64,000 nt of DNA, taken from CAVQUE01 sp046290435. Lineage in GTDB: Bacteria; Actinomycetota; Acidimicrobiia; Acidimicrobiales; UBA8592. A program made the position numbers and the translations under genes. Location: the NCBI GenBank assembly GCA_046290435.1, contig JBKAGO010000070.1, forward strand, positions 248,001 through 312,000, read 5' to 3'. The notes below the pieces were generated by a model that ran no database searches, had not been told where the DNA came from, and was given only the letters and a program-made list of their open reading frames with translations. Shown one piece after another: positions 28,433-37,558 of this stretch (positions within the stretch are counted from its first letter, which is position 1; each line of letters begins with the position of its first letter).

Positions 28433-29683
28433 ATGACCGACACGATCGATGCCCCGCCGACCGCCGCCGAGGCCCATGCCGCAGCGGCGGCGGATCCCGA
28501 GACCGCCCGGGTCGACGCCGCGGTGACGGCCTTCCTCGAGGCCAACGACCCCGCCACCATGTCCGACGCCGAGTTCCGGGGACGGCGCTACGACGCCGGC
28601 CTCGCCTGGGTGCACTTCCCCGAGGGCTTCGGGGGTCTCGGCGTCCGGCCGAACCTCAACGGCCGGGTCGAGAAGGCCATGCGCTCCGCGGGCGCCGCGG
28701 CCGGTGATCCGTCGACGTTCTTCATGGCGCTGGCGGGGCCGACCATCGTCACCCACGGCACCGACGAACAGAAGCAGCGGTTCCTGCGCCCGATGTTCAC
28801 CGGCGAGGAGAAGTGGTGCCAGCTGTTCTCCGAACCCGGCGCCGGGTCGGATTTCGCGGGTCTTGCCTGCAAGGCGGTGCGCGACGGCGACGAGTGGGTC
28901 GTCAACGGTCAGAAGGTGTGGAACACCCTGGCGCACCTGGGCGACTGGGGGATGCTCGTCACCCGCTCGAACCCCGAACTGCCCAAGCACAAGGGCATGA
29001 CGTACTTCGCCGTCGACATGCACGCACCGGGGGTCGAGGTGCGCCCGCTGCGCCAGATCACCGGCGAGGCGGAGTTCAACGAGGTCTACTTGACCGACGT
29101 GCGGATCCCCGACACCGACCGTATCGGCGACGTGGGCGAGGGCTGGCGGGTCTCGCTGACCACGCTGATGAACGAACGCACCGCCATCGGCGGCGGTGGT
29201 GCGCCCCAGCGGGGCTCGGGCCCCATCGGCGACGCCGTGGCCATCTGGAACGGGATCGACCCCGCCGACCGCAACCCGGCCGATCGCGATCGGCTCATGT
29301 CGCTGTGGGTGCGCGCCGAGAGCCTCCGGCTGACCAACATGCGTTCGTCGCAGGCGGCCAAGCTCGGGAACCCCGGACCCGAGGGCTCGGTCGCGAAGCT
29401 GGCCCTGGCCGAGCTCAACAAGGCGATCTACGAGTTCTGCATGGATCTGCTGGGCCCGGCGGCGATGGTGGGCTTCGACTATTCGTTCCGCCGTCCCGAG
29501 GACCTGAGCACCGACGGCTCGGCGCACGGTCCCCGTCATGCGTTCCTGCGGGTGCGGGCCAACTCCATCGAGGGCGGGACCTCCGAGATCATGCGCAACA
29601 TCCTGGGCGAGCAGGTGCTGGGCCTTCCGGGCGAGCCCCGGGTCGACAAGGACGTGGCCTGGATCGACGTGCCCCGGAGCTGA
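28433..29683 (+). CDS. Acyl-CoA dehydrogenase
   Basis: FAD-dependent alpha,beta-oxidation of an acyl-CoA. The 416-residue product has WCQLFSEPGAGSDFAGL (FAD loop), DEWVVNGQKVWNTLAHLGDWG, NEVYLTDVRIPDTDRIG, and the C-terminal EGGTSEIMRNILGEQVLGLPGEP. The first 35 residues are Ala-rich. Chain-length specificity cannot be read. A second paralogue is at 61396-62619 with the same C-terminal pattern. Confidence 0.92.
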   Translation: MTDTIDAPPTAAEAHAAAAADPETARVDAAVTAFLEANDPATMSDAEFRGRRYDAGLAWVHFPEGFGGLGVRPNLNGRVEKAMRSAGAAAGDPSTFFMALAGPTIVTHGTDEQKQRFLRPMFTGEEKWCQLFSEPGAGSDFAGLACKAVRDGDEWVVNGQKVWNTLAHLGDWGMLVTRSNPELPKHKGMTYFAVDMHAPGVEVRPLRQITGEAEFNEVYLTDVRIPDTDRIGDVGEGWRVSLTTLMNERTAIGGGGAPQRGSGPIGDAVAIWNGIDPADRNPADRDRLMSLWVRAESLRLTNMRSSQAAKLGNPGPEGSVAKLALAELNKAIYEFCMDLLGPAAMVGFDYSFRRPEDLSTDGSAHGPRHAFLRVRANSIEGGTSEIMRNILGEQVLGLPGEPRVDKDVAWIDVPRS

Positions 29684-30035
29684 CGCCGGCGGCGTTCTCG
29701 GGTCCCTCCGAGCTCTCACGCGTTGCGCGTGCGCGAACACCCATCGCACGTTCTAGGTCAAATGGCCTGGTCAGAGCCCACGTAGCGTGTCGCATTCGTT
29801 CTCGTTTTGACGGTACGCGCGAAAGCTGGTGGCCTTGAGTGCAGGGGAGCGGCGCGGCGCCGCCCGGCTGCGCCGCTCCCCTGAAGACCGCCAGTCCCAC
29901 GATCGGTGTCATTCGGACACCAAGATCGAGGTCGACAGGGGGTCCTGGGCCCGCCCGGCCCGCGCTCCGACCGATTCGCCCCGGTCGGAGCCGCGGGCGG
30001 GCGTAGGCGCAATGCCCGTCGCTGCGGCAATGGGC
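29684..30035. other. 352-bp gene-free region with three successive hairpins
   Basis: Hairpin 1 has a perfect 13-bp stem, 29843-29855 paired with 29870-29882 (AGGGGAGCGGCGC). Hairpin 2 is GGTGTC-ATTCG-GACACC at 29905-29921. Hairpin 3 spans 29958-29998 with a bulged 16-bp stem around TCCGACCG. Bases 29745-29830 are less GC-rich than the surroundings. No convincing reading frame, tRNA or known riboswitch was found. It separates two convergent genes, so the hairpins could be bidirectional terminators or a structured RNA. Confidence 0.6.
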
Positions 30036-30653
30036 TCAGCTCACCCCGGCAGCGGGGGTCCAGAGCGGATCACGGCCGGTCGTGGCGACCATCTCGGCCA
30101 CCAGGTCCGCTCCTTCGCCGAGCTCGACCGCCTCCTTGTAACGCGCCGCGTTCTTCGAGCGCACGGCCGGCACCAACGCCTTCGCGATCCGCAGCACGTA
30201 GGCCGCGAGGTCGTCGTCGATGCCGTGGTCGAGGCCGCAGGCCCGGCTGATGTCCCAGGTGAGGATGGTCGTGTCGAAGATCCTCGCGTTCAGGACCGCA
30301 CGGGCCTTGGCCTCGCCGATGGTGGACGGCGCCATGCCCTCGAGGGCGCCGGGCCGACGCCACGCTTCGCGGCAACCGAGCGCGGCGGCCTCGAACGCAC
30401 CGAGGGGGTCGTCGCCGATGACGTCGGTCGGGTGCACCAGATCGAGCGTCTCGTCGGGGCGTTCGCGCAGGCCGAACGACGTGAAGACCAGCGTCGAGGC
30501 CACCATCTTGTCGATGATGTTGCGCACCGACCACTCGTCGCAGGGCGTCGGCAGGTCGAGCTGATCGGCACGGATGCGCACGATCACCGAGGCTGCGCCC
30601 GTCTGTGCGAGGTCGAGCATCCAGAGCGTGTCGGGGCGGGTCTCGGTGGTCAC
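30036..30653 (-). CDS. DinB/mycothiol-dependent maleylpyruvate isomerase-like protein
   Basis: The 205-residue product is a four-helix DinB-fold protein. PTPCDEWSVRNIIDKMV at residues 33-50 is the N-terminal signature of the TIGR03086/MDMPI group, whose members bind a metal and often use mycothiol. GTG 30653 is chosen because GAGGAGG is about 6 nt upstream; a longer frame to 30710 is unsupported. The function is unknown, and the mshC-like gene at 50.2 kb is consistent with mycothiol chemistry in this organism. Confidence 0.75.
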   Translation of the reverse strand: MTTETRPDTLWMLDLAQTGAASVIVRIRADQLDLPTPCDEWSVRNIIDKMVASTLVFTSFGLRERPDETLDLVHPTDVIGDDPLGAFEAAALGCREAWRRPGALEGMAPSTIGEAKARAVLNARIFDTTILTWDISRACGLDHGIDDDLAAYVLRIAKALVPAVRSKNAARYKEAVELGEGADLVAEMVATTGRDPLWTPAAGVS

Positions 30654-30807
30654 AGGGCCTCCTCGGCTGGGGCGACGGGTCGGGCACCCGTCGACGCGAC
30701 AGCTTCGCACACCGGCCCTGGGGCGGGCGCGGGCGCAACGGGACTGGTTCTGTCACGATGGACCCCGCCGCGGCGCCAGGGGGCGTCGCCCGCCACACGG
30801 AGGAACC

Positions 30808-31284
30808 ATGTCGAACGCTGCCGAGGCCCACGAGAAGCTCAGCGCCCTGATCGGGGTCGATCCCGGACCGGGCGAGTGGTTCGTCGTCGACCAGGAACGC
30901 ATCGATGCGTTCGCCGACGCAACCCTCGACCACCAGTTCATCCACGTCGACGTCGAACGCGCCACCAACGAGACGCCGTTCGGGGGCACCATCGCCCACG
31001 GCTTCCTGACCCTGTCGCTGATGGTGCACCTCGTCACGTCGGTGCCGGCGGAGATGCCCAAGCTCGACGGTGTCGTCATGGGCATCAACTACGGCCTCAA
31101 CAAGGTGCGCTTCCTCAACCCGGTGCCCGCCGGCGCGCGGGTTCGGGCCCGGGCCGTCGTCAGCGGCGTCGAGCTCAAGGGCACGGCGATCGACATGACC
31201 CGGACGATCACCGTCGAGCTCGACGGTTCCGACAAGCCGGCGCTGGTCGCCGAGTGGATCGGCCGGACGGTCTTCGATTCGTGA
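30808..31284 (+). CDS. MaoC-family hydratase
   Basis: A hot-dog-fold enzyme that hydrates enoyl-CoA. The 158-residue product has the catalytic Asp/His segment ADATLDHQFIHVD and the conserved GGTIAHGFLTLSLM. A strong GGAGGAACC precedes ATG 30808. It lies amid lipid genes and probably acts in fatty-acid or sterol side-chain breakdown, though the substrate is unspecified. Confidence 0.9.
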   Translation: MSNAAEAHEKLSALIGVDPGPGEWFVVDQERIDAFADATLDHQFIHVDVERATNETPFGGTIAHGFLTLSLMVHLVTSVPAEMPKLDGVVMGINYGLNKVRFLNPVPAGARVRARAVVSGVELKGTAIDMTRTITVELDGSDKPALVAEWIGRTVFDS

Positions 31285-31327
31285 GCCCGGTCGGGGCGCC
31301 GACCCCGGGTTGTCGGCGGCTCGATCG

Positions 31328-32284
31328 ATGACCGATCGAGCCGCCCTCGGCGACCTGCTCGACGAGGCCTTCGGATCGCCGGCGCGGACCCCTTCGGTCG
31401 ACCTGGCCGAATCGCTCGCCTGCGTGGTCATGGTGGGCGACGAGGTGGTCGCCGAGCGCTACGGGCCCGGTCTGGGGCCCGATTCCACGTTGCTGTCGTG
31501 GTCGATGGCCAAGAGCGTCACCCATGCCCTGGTCGGCGTGCTGGTCGGCGAGGGCCGCCTCGACATCGGTGCCCCGGCCCCGGTGCCCGAGTGGGCGGGC
31601 CTCGGCGACGCTCGCCACGCCATCACCGTCGACCACCTCCTCGCGATGCGCCCGGGGCTGGCCTTCGTCGAGGACTACGTCGACGACACCGTCAGCGACT
31701 GCATCGACATGTTGTTCGGTTCCGGCGCTGCCGACATGGGTGCGTACGCCGCGGCGAAGCCGCTCGTGGCCGAACCCGACACCGTCTTCAACTACTCCAG
31801 TGGCACCACCAACGTCGTCTGCCGGATCGTCGCCGATCTCGTCGGCCGGGGCCCGGCGATGGAGTCGTGGATGCGCGCAGTGCTCTTCGATCCGCTGGCC
31901 ATGGCCTCCGCTGCGCCGAAGTTCGACGAGGCCGGCGTGTTCGTGGGGTCGTCGTACCTCTACGCCACGGCCCGCGACTTCGCCCGCTTCGGTGCGCTGT
32001 ACCGCGACGACGGCTGCGTCGGCGGGCGTCGCATCCTGCCCGAGGGCTGGGTGGCCCACGGCACGGTGCTGCGCTCCCGCGACGACGAGGGCCACGGCTA
32101 CGGCGCCCACTGGTGGGTGTGGGACGAGCCGGCGGGCGCGTTCTGTGCCCAGGGCTACGAGGCCCAGCGCACCCTGGTGGTACCCGACCGGGATCTCGTC
32201 GTCGTCCGCCTGGGCAAGACCCCGGTGGAGCGAGGACCGCTGGTCGACGACTGGTTGCGCCGGGTGGCCGACGCCGTCGCCTGA
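31328..32284 (+). CDS. Beta-lactamase-fold serine hydrolase
   Basis: The 318-residue product has SxxK as SMAKS (near residue 59) and the YSSG motif (near 154) that replaces YxN in class C/esterase-type members. The third box is less clear (HWWVW region). No signal peptide is present, so it is probably a cytoplasmic esterase or amidase and not an antibiotic-resistance enzyme. The gap to the MaoC gene is 43 bp. Confidence 0.82.
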   Translation: MTDRAALGDLLDEAFGSPARTPSVDLAESLACVVMVGDEVVAERYGPGLGPDSTLLSWSMAKSVTHALVGVLVGEGRLDIGAPAPVPEWAGLGDARHAITVDHLLAMRPGLAFVEDYVDDTVSDCIDMLFGSGAADMGAYAAAKPLVAEPDTVFNYSSGTTNVVCRIVADLVGRGPAMESWMRAVLFDPLAMASAAPKFDEAGVFVGSSYLYATARDFARFGALYRDDGCVGGRRILPEGWVAHGTVLRSRDDEGHGYGAHWWVWDEPAGAFCAQGYEAQRTLVVPDRDLVVVRLGKTPVERGPLVDDWLRRVADAVA

Positions 32285-32311
32285 CCGGGCCCGCGTGGGT
32301 GGGGCCCGCAC

Positions 32312-32317
32312 TACGGT
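32312..32317 (+). promoter_or_regulatory. Candidate leaderless -10 (TACGGT) for the split-barrel gene
   Basis: TACGGT ends 6 nt before ATG 32324, with no Shine-Dalgarno. Confidence 0.45.
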
Positions 32318-32323
32318 GGCCCC

Positions 32324-32800
32324 ATGAGCATTCCTGTCGAGGTCGAAGCCCTCCCCGAGACCATCGCCCGTTACGGGCCGGCCACGTTCCTGCTGACGAC
32401 CTCCGATGACGGTCGGCCCCACGCCACCCATGTCGTCGTCGAGGTCGACGGGCCCCGGCTGCGCTGCCCGCTGGGCCGCCGCACCGCCCGCAACGGCACC
32501 GCCCAGCCGCTGGTGTCGTTGCTGTGGCCGCCGAACGAGCCCGGCGGCTACAGCCTCATCGTCGACGGCGAGATCGCCGTCGAACCCGCTGTCGGCGAGG
32601 GCGACGCCCACGGGGTCGTCACCGCCACCAAGGCCGTCCTGCACCGGCCCGCGCCCGTCGAAGGCGCGGAGGATGCCGCCTGTGGCTCGGACTGCCTGAC
32701 GATCGACATCCCGGGAACCGGAGCCGACGAACCACCCGCTGGTTCGTCCCCTGTGGGCACGACGTCGTCGATCAGCGGCAACGCCGGCTCCGACGCATGA
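32324..32800 (+). CDS. Pyridoxamine 5'-phosphate oxidase-like split-barrel protein
   Basis: The 158-residue protein has a flavin-barrel N-terminal part (GPATFLLTTSDDGRPHATHVVVEV) and a Ser/Gly-rich tail of about 40 residues (EPPAGSSPVGTTSS) that is not part of the fold. Its stop overlaps the aldo-keto reductase start (ATGA), which suggests a shared redox role. The cofactor (FMN or F420) and substrate are unknown. Confidence 0.75.
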   Translation: MSIPVEVEALPETIARYGPATFLLTTSDDGRPHATHVVVEVDGPRLRCPLGRRTARNGTAQPLVSLLWPPNEPGGYSLIVDGEIAVEPAVGEGDAHGVVTATKAVLHRPAPVEGAEDAACGSDCLTIDIPGTGADEPPAGSSPVGTTSSISGNAGSDA

Positions 32801-33786
32801 AGTACACGAACCTCGGGCGCACGGGGCTGAAGGTCTCGCGCCTGTGCCTCGGGACCATGACCTTCGGCAACCAGTGCGACGAGGCCACCAGCCACGCCAT
32901 CATGGACCACGCCCTCGAGCTCGGCATCAGCTTCTGGGACACCGCCGACATGTACCCGGCTGCTGGGCCCGACACCATCGGCGACACCGAACGGATCATG
33001 GGCCGGTACCTGCAGGGTCGCCGCGACGACGTCGTGCTGGCCACGAAGTTCTGGGGCCCGATCGGCCCGAACCCGTGGCAGCGTGGCGCCAGCCGCCGTC
33101 ACATCATCGACGCAGTCGACGGGTCGCTGCGACGCCTCGACGTCGAGCGCATCGATCTCTACCAGATCCACTTCCCCGACCACACCACGCCCACCGACGA
33201 GACCCTCGGCGCGCTCGACGACCTCGTCCGTCAGGGCAAGATCCACTACCTCGGCTGCTCCAACTTCCCGGCGTGGCTGCTGGCTCGCACGCTCGGCCGC
33301 AGCGAGGTGCTCGGTGTCGCCCGCTACGACTGCGTCCAGCCCCGCTACAACCTGCTGTTCCGGGCCTTCGAGCGCGACCTGTTCGACCTCTGCGCGGTCG
33401 AGAACATCGCCGTGATCCCGTACAACCCGTTGGCGGGCGGCCTGTTGACGGGCAAGCACCCGCGGGAGGCGCCCGAGGAGGGCTCGCGCTTCACGCTCGC
33501 CGGCGGCCAGGGCGACCGGTACAAGGAGCGCTACTTCACCGACCGTCTCCACGACGCTGTCGACGCCATTCGCCCCCTCGCCGCCGAGGCCGGGGTGTCC
33601 ATGGCGCAGCTCGCGGTGGCGTGGGTGCTCGCCAACCCGGTGATCACCGCGCCCATCGTCGGCGCCACCCGGCCCGAACAACTCGACGACGCCGCAGCCG
33701 CGGTCGAAGCCGGCATCGACGCAGACCTCAAGGCCGCCCTCGACGCACTCACCGACGAGTTCCGCCTGGTCGACGCCGACCGCTGA
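32797..33786 (+). CDS. Aldo-keto reductase
   Basis: An NADPH-dependent TIM-barrel reductase of 329 residues. The catalytic tetrad is visible: Asp and Tyr in DTADMYP, Lys in VVLATKFWG, His in YQIHFPD. PIVGATRPEQL near the end binds cofactor. ATG 32797 overlaps the previous stop by 4 bp. The substrate is unknown; sequence style resembles the sugar/dihydro-derivative AKR groups of soil actinobacteria. Confidence 0.93.
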   Translation: MKYTNLGRTGLKVSRLCLGTMTFGNQCDEATSHAIMDHALELGISFWDTADMYPAAGPDTIGDTERIMGRYLQGRRDDVVLATKFWGPIGPNPWQRGASRRHIIDAVDGSLRRLDVERIDLYQIHFPDHTTPTDETLGALDDLVRQGKIHYLGCSNFPAWLLARTLGRSEVLGVARYDCVQPRYNLLFRAFERDLFDLCAVENIAVIPYNPLAGGLLTGKHPREAPEEGSRFTLAGGQGDRYKERYFTDRLHDAVDAIRPLAAEAGVSMAQLAVAWVLANPVITAPIVGATRPEQLDDAAAAVEAGIDADLKAALDALTDEFRLVDADR

Positions 33787-33872
33787 TCGGCCGAGGACCA
33801 GTCGCCGCTGCTGCGCAGCCCGCCGACCTCGCGGGCAGCTCGGGGTCAGCGCGTCGGCTGCGGCTCCGTTTG

Positions 33873-34577
33873 TCAGTCTTCCCGGCGTTCGGCGTCGATC
33901 TCGCGGAGCATGTCGGCAATGGTGGCCATGAGCCGGTCGGCATCGGTCTGGGGATCGCCGCTGTCGAAGGGCACCGGTGATGTGCCGACCCGGATGGTGA
34001 CGGTGTGGCGGCCCCGCAACGGCGGCTTCGGCAGGCTGCCCCGGGGCCACACGCGGTCGCTGTCGTGGATGGCCACGGGCACCACGCCCGCGCCGGTGGC
34101 CGCGGCGATGCGGGCGACGCCCAGCCGGGGTGTGCTGACCCCGTCGGGACGCTCGTGGGGCGGCACCAGGCGGCCCTCGGGCATCATCGCCACGGTCTGG
34201 CCGGCGAGCAGCGTCTCGATGGCCGTCTGCTCGGCCTGCTCCTTGGTGGCCCGGTCGGTGGGGATGCAGCCGAGCTGGTGCAACCACTTGCCCACCACGG
34301 GCTTTTCGAAGATGTCGGCGCGGACCAGACACCGGCAGCTGAGCCCGAAGCGCCCGAAGATGGCGAGCGCAGCGGCGATGTCGAGAAAGCTCCGATGATT
34401 GGCTGCGAACAGGATGGGCTGGTCGGTGGGGAGAACGAGGCTGTCGGGGAAGTCCCAGCGCGTCAGCGCCGAACCCCACCGGTCCATCCGACGGGCGTGG
34501 CGCAGCATGTATTCGGCATGGGGTATCTCGACGGTGTTGGGCCGGTCGCGCCACTCGGGCGCGTGATGAGAGCTCAT
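33873..34577 (-). CDS. 1-acylglycerol-3-phosphate O-acyltransferase-like (PlsC) protein
   Basis: The 234-residue product contains the acyltransferase box NHRSFLDIAAAL (NHxxxxD), an EGRL box in MPEGRLVPPHERP in place of EGTR, and a possible third block VPVAIHDSDRVWP. A second, more canonical PlsC paralogue is on the plus strand at 36560. Its start is 27 bp after the enoyl-CoA hydratase stop. Likely a phospholipid or neutral-lipid acyltransferase. Confidence 0.82.
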   Translation of the reverse strand: MSSHHAPEWRDRPNTVEIPHAEYMLRHARRMDRWGSALTRWDFPDSLVLPTDQPILFAANHRSFLDIAAALAIFGRFGLSCRCLVRADIFEKPVVGKWLHQLGCIPTDRATKEQAEQTAIETLLAGQTVAMMPEGRLVPPHERPDGVSTPRLGVARIAAATGAGVVPVAIHDSDRVWPRGSLPKPPLRGRHTVTIRVGTSPVPFDSGDPQTDADRLMATIADMLREIDAERRED

Positions 34578-34604
34578 GGGTGGGGGTTCGATCGGTCGGC
34601 GGGG

Positions 34605-35432
34605 TCAGGACGGTTCGGGCGCCGCGCGGGCGGCGATCTGGTCGACGATCAGCTCGCCGGCCCGGGTCTGACCACCCAGCTCGAGGAAACGTTGCATGGC
34701 GGCCCGCGACGAAGCACCGGCCATGGTCTGGTCGAAGTGATGCGACTCGGTCAGCAGCCCCTCGGTGTGGTCGGGCACACCTGCGAGCATTGCAGCCTTC
34801 GCGTGGCGAACGGCATCGGGCGGGAACGACGCGATGCGCCGGGCCAGGCCGTCGACGAAGGCGTCGAGCTCGTCGGCGGGCAGGGCCCGGTCGAACCAGC
34901 CCCACCGCTCGCCGGTGGCGGCATCGAGGTCGACGCCGCCCGCGATGAGCTCCATCGCCCTGCCCCAGCCGATGCGCTGGGGGAGGCGTTGGGTGGCGCC
35001 ACCGCCGGGGATGATGCCGATGGGCACTTCCATCTGGTTGACGACGGCGCGTTCGAGCGCGCCGTAGCGCATGTCGCAGGCCAGGCTGAGTTCGGCGCCA
35101 CCGCCGCCGACCCGACCGGCGATCTTGGCGATGGTGACCTTGTCCATGGTGCGGAACCGTTCGCACATCGTGTCGAAGGCATTCAGCGCTTCGCCGCGCA
35201 CGACCGGCCGGTCCATGGGCGACGCCAGCAACAGCTCGACGTCGAAGTGCGCGAGGAAGAAGTCGGGGTCGGCGCTCTGGAGCACCACGACGGTCAGGTC
35301 CGGATCGGCGCCGAGCGCTTCGCCGGCCTGCAACAGCGCGACGAACACCTCGCGGGTCATGACGTTGCAGGGCGGCGCGTCGATGGTGAGCCAGGCGATG
35401 CGGCCTTCGCGGTGTTCGTCGACGACGGCCAT
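34605..35432 (-). CDS. Enoyl-CoA hydratase/isomerase family protein
   Basis: A crotonase-fold enzyme of 275 residues. The oxyanion loop is AKIAGRVGGGGAELSLACDMRYG, and IGIIPGGGATQRLPQRIG follows, with a Glu-to-Asp/Gly drift relative to classical ECH in that loop, so the reaction is uncertain. Coupled to the upstream quinone reductase by a 7-bp gap and to the PlsC gene downstream, all on the minus strand. Confidence 0.88.
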   Translation of the reverse strand: MAVVDEHREGRIAWLTIDAPPCNVMTREVFVALLQAGEALGADPDLTVVVLQSADPDFFLAHFDVELLLASPMDRPVVRGEALNAFDTMCERFRTMDKVTIAKIAGRVGGGGAELSLACDMRYGALERAVVNQMEVPIGIIPGGGATQRLPQRIGWGRAMELIAGGVDLDAATGERWGWFDRALPADELDAFVDGLARRIASFPPDAVRHAKAAMLAGVPDHTEGLLTESHHFDQTMAGASSRAAMQRFLELGGQTRAGELIVDQIAARAAPEPS

Positions 35433-35439
35433 CGCGGGG

Positions 35440-36417
35440 TCAGTCGCCGACGTGGACGACGACCTTGCCCCACGTCTTGCGCTCGGCCAGGTCCTGCACG
35501 GCGCGGGCCCCGTCGGCGAACGCGTACGGCGGGTAGACGAGGGGATCGATGCCGCCGGTGGCGGCGAGGTCGAGGATCGACCGCATCTGGCGTCCGAGCG
35601 ACTCGGGGTTTCGCCCGAGCGACGCTCCCCAGTGCACGCCCACGACGCTGTAGTTCTTCAACAGGATGTGGTTGGCGGGCAGGTCCGGGATGCCGGCGAC
35701 GAACCCGATGATCAGCAGGCGGCCGTCCCAGGCCATGCACCGGCGGACCTGGTGGGTGGTGTCGCCGCCCACGGGGTCGTAGGCGACGTCGACGCCACCG
35801 CCGCTGAGCTCGCGCACGGTGTCGACCCAGTCGGGGGTGGCGTGGTGGTCGACGACGTGATCGGCGCCGGCGTTGGCGGCCTGTGCGATCTTGTCGGCGC
35901 CGCCGGCCACCGCGATGACGGTCGCCCCCGCAGCCTTGCCCAGCTGGATGGCCGCCGACCCGGTGCCACCGGCTGCGCCGGTGACCAGCAGGGTCTCGCC
36001 TTCGGCGAGGTGGGCCCGGTCGTGGAGCGCGAACCATGTCGTGCCGTAGTTGACCGGTACCGCTGCGGCCTGGTCGCAGCCGAAGCCGTCGGGGAGGACG
36101 AACACCGACGATGCGGCGGTGACGACCTGTTCGACCAGTCCGCCGCCGAGCATCATCACCCGGTCGCCGACGGCCACGTCGGTGACGTCGGGGCCGACCT
36201 CGGTGACGGTCCCGGCGCTCTCGCCGCCGGGCGTGAACGGTGGGCGGGTGGGGATCTGGTACTGCCCGCGGCACTGCAGGACGTCGGGGAAGGAGATGCC
36301 GACCGATTCGATCGCCACCCGAACCTGTCCCGGCCCCGGTGGGGCAGGGTCGTCGACCTCGTGGATCGCGAGGTTGTCGATGGGATCGCCGATCTCGTGG
36401 AGCTGCCAGGCGCGCAT
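35440..36417 (-). CDS. Zinc-type NADPH:quinone oxidoreductase
   Basis: The 325-residue product is an MDR-superfamily reductase. The N-terminal catalytic domain has PGGESAGTVTEVGPDVT and lacks the zinc-binding Cys/His set, as in quinone reductases. The Rossmann motif VTGAAGGTGSAAIQLGKAAG lies near residue 140. First gene of the QOR-ECH-PlsC run; TAGTGT 7 nt before its ATG may be a leaderless -10. Confidence 0.9.
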   Translation of the reverse strand: MRAWQLHEIGDPIDNLAIHEVDDPAPPGPGQVRVAIESVGISFPDVLQCRGQYQIPTRPPFTPGGESAGTVTEVGPDVTDVAVGDRVMMLGGGLVEQVVTAASSVFVLPDGFGCDQAAAVPVNYGTTWFALHDRAHLAEGETLLVTGAAGGTGSAAIQLGKAAGATVIAVAGGADKIAQAANAGADHVVDHHATPDWVDTVRELSGGGVDVAYDPVGGDTTHQVRRCMAWDGRLLIIGFVAGIPDLPANHILLKNYSVVGVHWGASLGRNPESLGRQMRSILDLAATGGIDPLVYPPYAFADGARAVQDLAERKTWGKVVVHVGD

Positions 36418-36424
36418 GGCGGCG

Positions 36425-36430
36425 ACACTA
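36425..36430 (-). promoter_or_regulatory. Candidate leaderless -10 (TAGTGT) for the quinone reductase
   Basis: Seven nt separate the hexamer from ATG 36417 on the minus strand. It lies in the 142-bp divergent gap before the second PlsC gene. Confidence 0.4.
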
Positions 36431-36546
36431 CCGGATGGGCGCCTGCGTGCCGCCGGTCACGTCGCTCCCCGGCGGCGAAAGCTTTGGTACAGGTGCTCGC
36501 ATCGGGTTGTTCATCGCCAGGCGACGAGCGGGAAACGTGGGGCCCG

Positions 36547-36552
36547 TACGGT
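36547..36552 (+). promoter_or_regulatory. Candidate leaderless -10 (TACGGT) for the second PlsC gene
   Basis: TACGGT ends 7 nt before GTG 36560. No ribosome-binding site is visible. Confidence 0.45.
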
Positions 36553-36559
36553 CTTTCTC

Positions 36560-37321
36560 GTGAAGCCCTCGATCGAGCACAGCGACAACCGGCACGGCGT
36601 CGGCGCAGCCCCTGTGGCGTCGAACCTCCTCGATGGTATCGACCTCGACGCAGTCGGTCGGCACTACTGGGCGACACGGCGCATCAGCCTGCCGTGGCGC
36701 CGGATGTGGCTGCGGGTGGAGCTCGAGGGCGCCGAGTCGGTGCCCGCATCGGGCCCGGTCATCCTGGCCCCCAATCACCTGTCGTTCCTCGACTCGATGG
36801 TGCTCATGTACGAGCTGCCCCGACCGGTGACGTTCCTGGGCAAGGCCGAGTACCTGGCGCACCCGGTCACCCGTCGCCTCTTCCCGGCGGCAGGGATGAT
36901 CCCCGTCGATCGCAGCGGGCGAGGCGTGGCAGCCAGCCTGCGGGCCGCAGCCAAGCGCCTCGAGGCGGGTGGCATCGTCGGCCTCTTCCCCGAGGGCACC
37001 CGCAGCCGCGACGGCCTGCTCCACGACGGGCACCTCGGCGTCGCCCACCTCGCGCTGCACACCGGCGCCCCCATCGTGCCGGTGGGCATCATCGGCACCG
37101 ACCTGGTGCAGCCGCCCGACCGGCGCCTTCCCCGGCGCGGCGACGTCCGGGTGCGCTTCGGGGCACCGATCGATCTCGGCCGCTGGGCGGGCCGTGGCCG
37201 TAGCGCCGGCGTCAAGCGCGAGATCACCGACGAACTGATGGACGCCATCGCCGCACTCTCCGGGCAGGCCCGGGCCGCCGGCCATGCGGTGCCGGTCGAG
37301 AGGACCGTCATGGTGTCTTGA
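36560..37321 (+). CDS. Lysophospholipid acyltransferase (PlsC family)
   Basis: The 253-residue product contains the four acyltransferase blocks: NHLSFLDSMVL, FLGKAEYL, VGLFPEGTRSRDG and VPVGIIGTDL. An N-terminal stretch of about 45 residues precedes the enzymatic domain. Start GTG 36560 is supported by the upstream TACGGT. It is convergent with the TetR pair and separated from it by two large hairpins. Confidence 0.9.
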   Translation: MKPSIEHSDNRHGVGAAPVASNLLDGIDLDAVGRHYWATRRISLPWRRMWLRVELEGAESVPASGPVILAPNHLSFLDSMVLMYELPRPVTFLGKAEYLAHPVTRRLFPAAGMIPVDRSGRGVAASLRAAAKRLEAGGIVGLFPEGTRSRDGLLHDGHLGVAHLALHTGAPIVPVGIIGTDLVQPPDRRLPRRGDVRVRFGAPIDLGRWAGRGRSAGVKREITDELMDAIAALSGQARAAGHAVPVERTVMVS

Positions 37322-37449
37322 CCCTCGTCTTCGGGCAGTGGCAGCGGTGACGACACCTGAAACCCCCCTCGGATGTGTCGCCGGCCATGGTGGGCGGTCG
37401 TGCCCCGACTCCGGTCGGGCGCCCCCATGCGATGAGCTGACCCGAAACG

Positions 37450-37499
37450 ACGCCGACGGCCCCGCCCCGTACCCCCCTTCGGGGCGGCGCCGTCGGCGT
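37450..37499. terminator. Long hairpin between convergent genes (first of two)
   Basis: ACGCCGACGGC (37450-37460) pairs with GCCGTCGGCGT (37489-37499), and the stem continues inward as CCGCCCC/GGGGCGG. No U-tract, but stem strength and the position between convergent genes suggest bidirectional termination. Confidence 0.6.
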
Positions 37500-37510
37500 G
37501 AATTCTGCGC

Positions 37511-37549
37511 TGCCGCCCGGTTCGGTGGACTCCACCCAGCCGGGCGGCA
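37511..37549. terminator. Long hairpin between convergent genes (second)
   Basis: TGCCGCCCGG (37511-37520) pairs with CCGGGCGGCA (37540-37549), with an inner GGTGGA/TCCACC stem. It ends 10 bp before the stop of the downstream TetR-type gene and so is directly at its 3' end. Confidence 0.6.
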
Positions 37550-37558
37550 CCGTGGGTC

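Noticed and set aside
29758..30030. A 90-codon minus-strand frame in the 29.7-30.0 kb gap
   Set aside because: Arg/Pro-rich translation without a ribosome-binding site or family resemblance; it would run through three strong hairpins.
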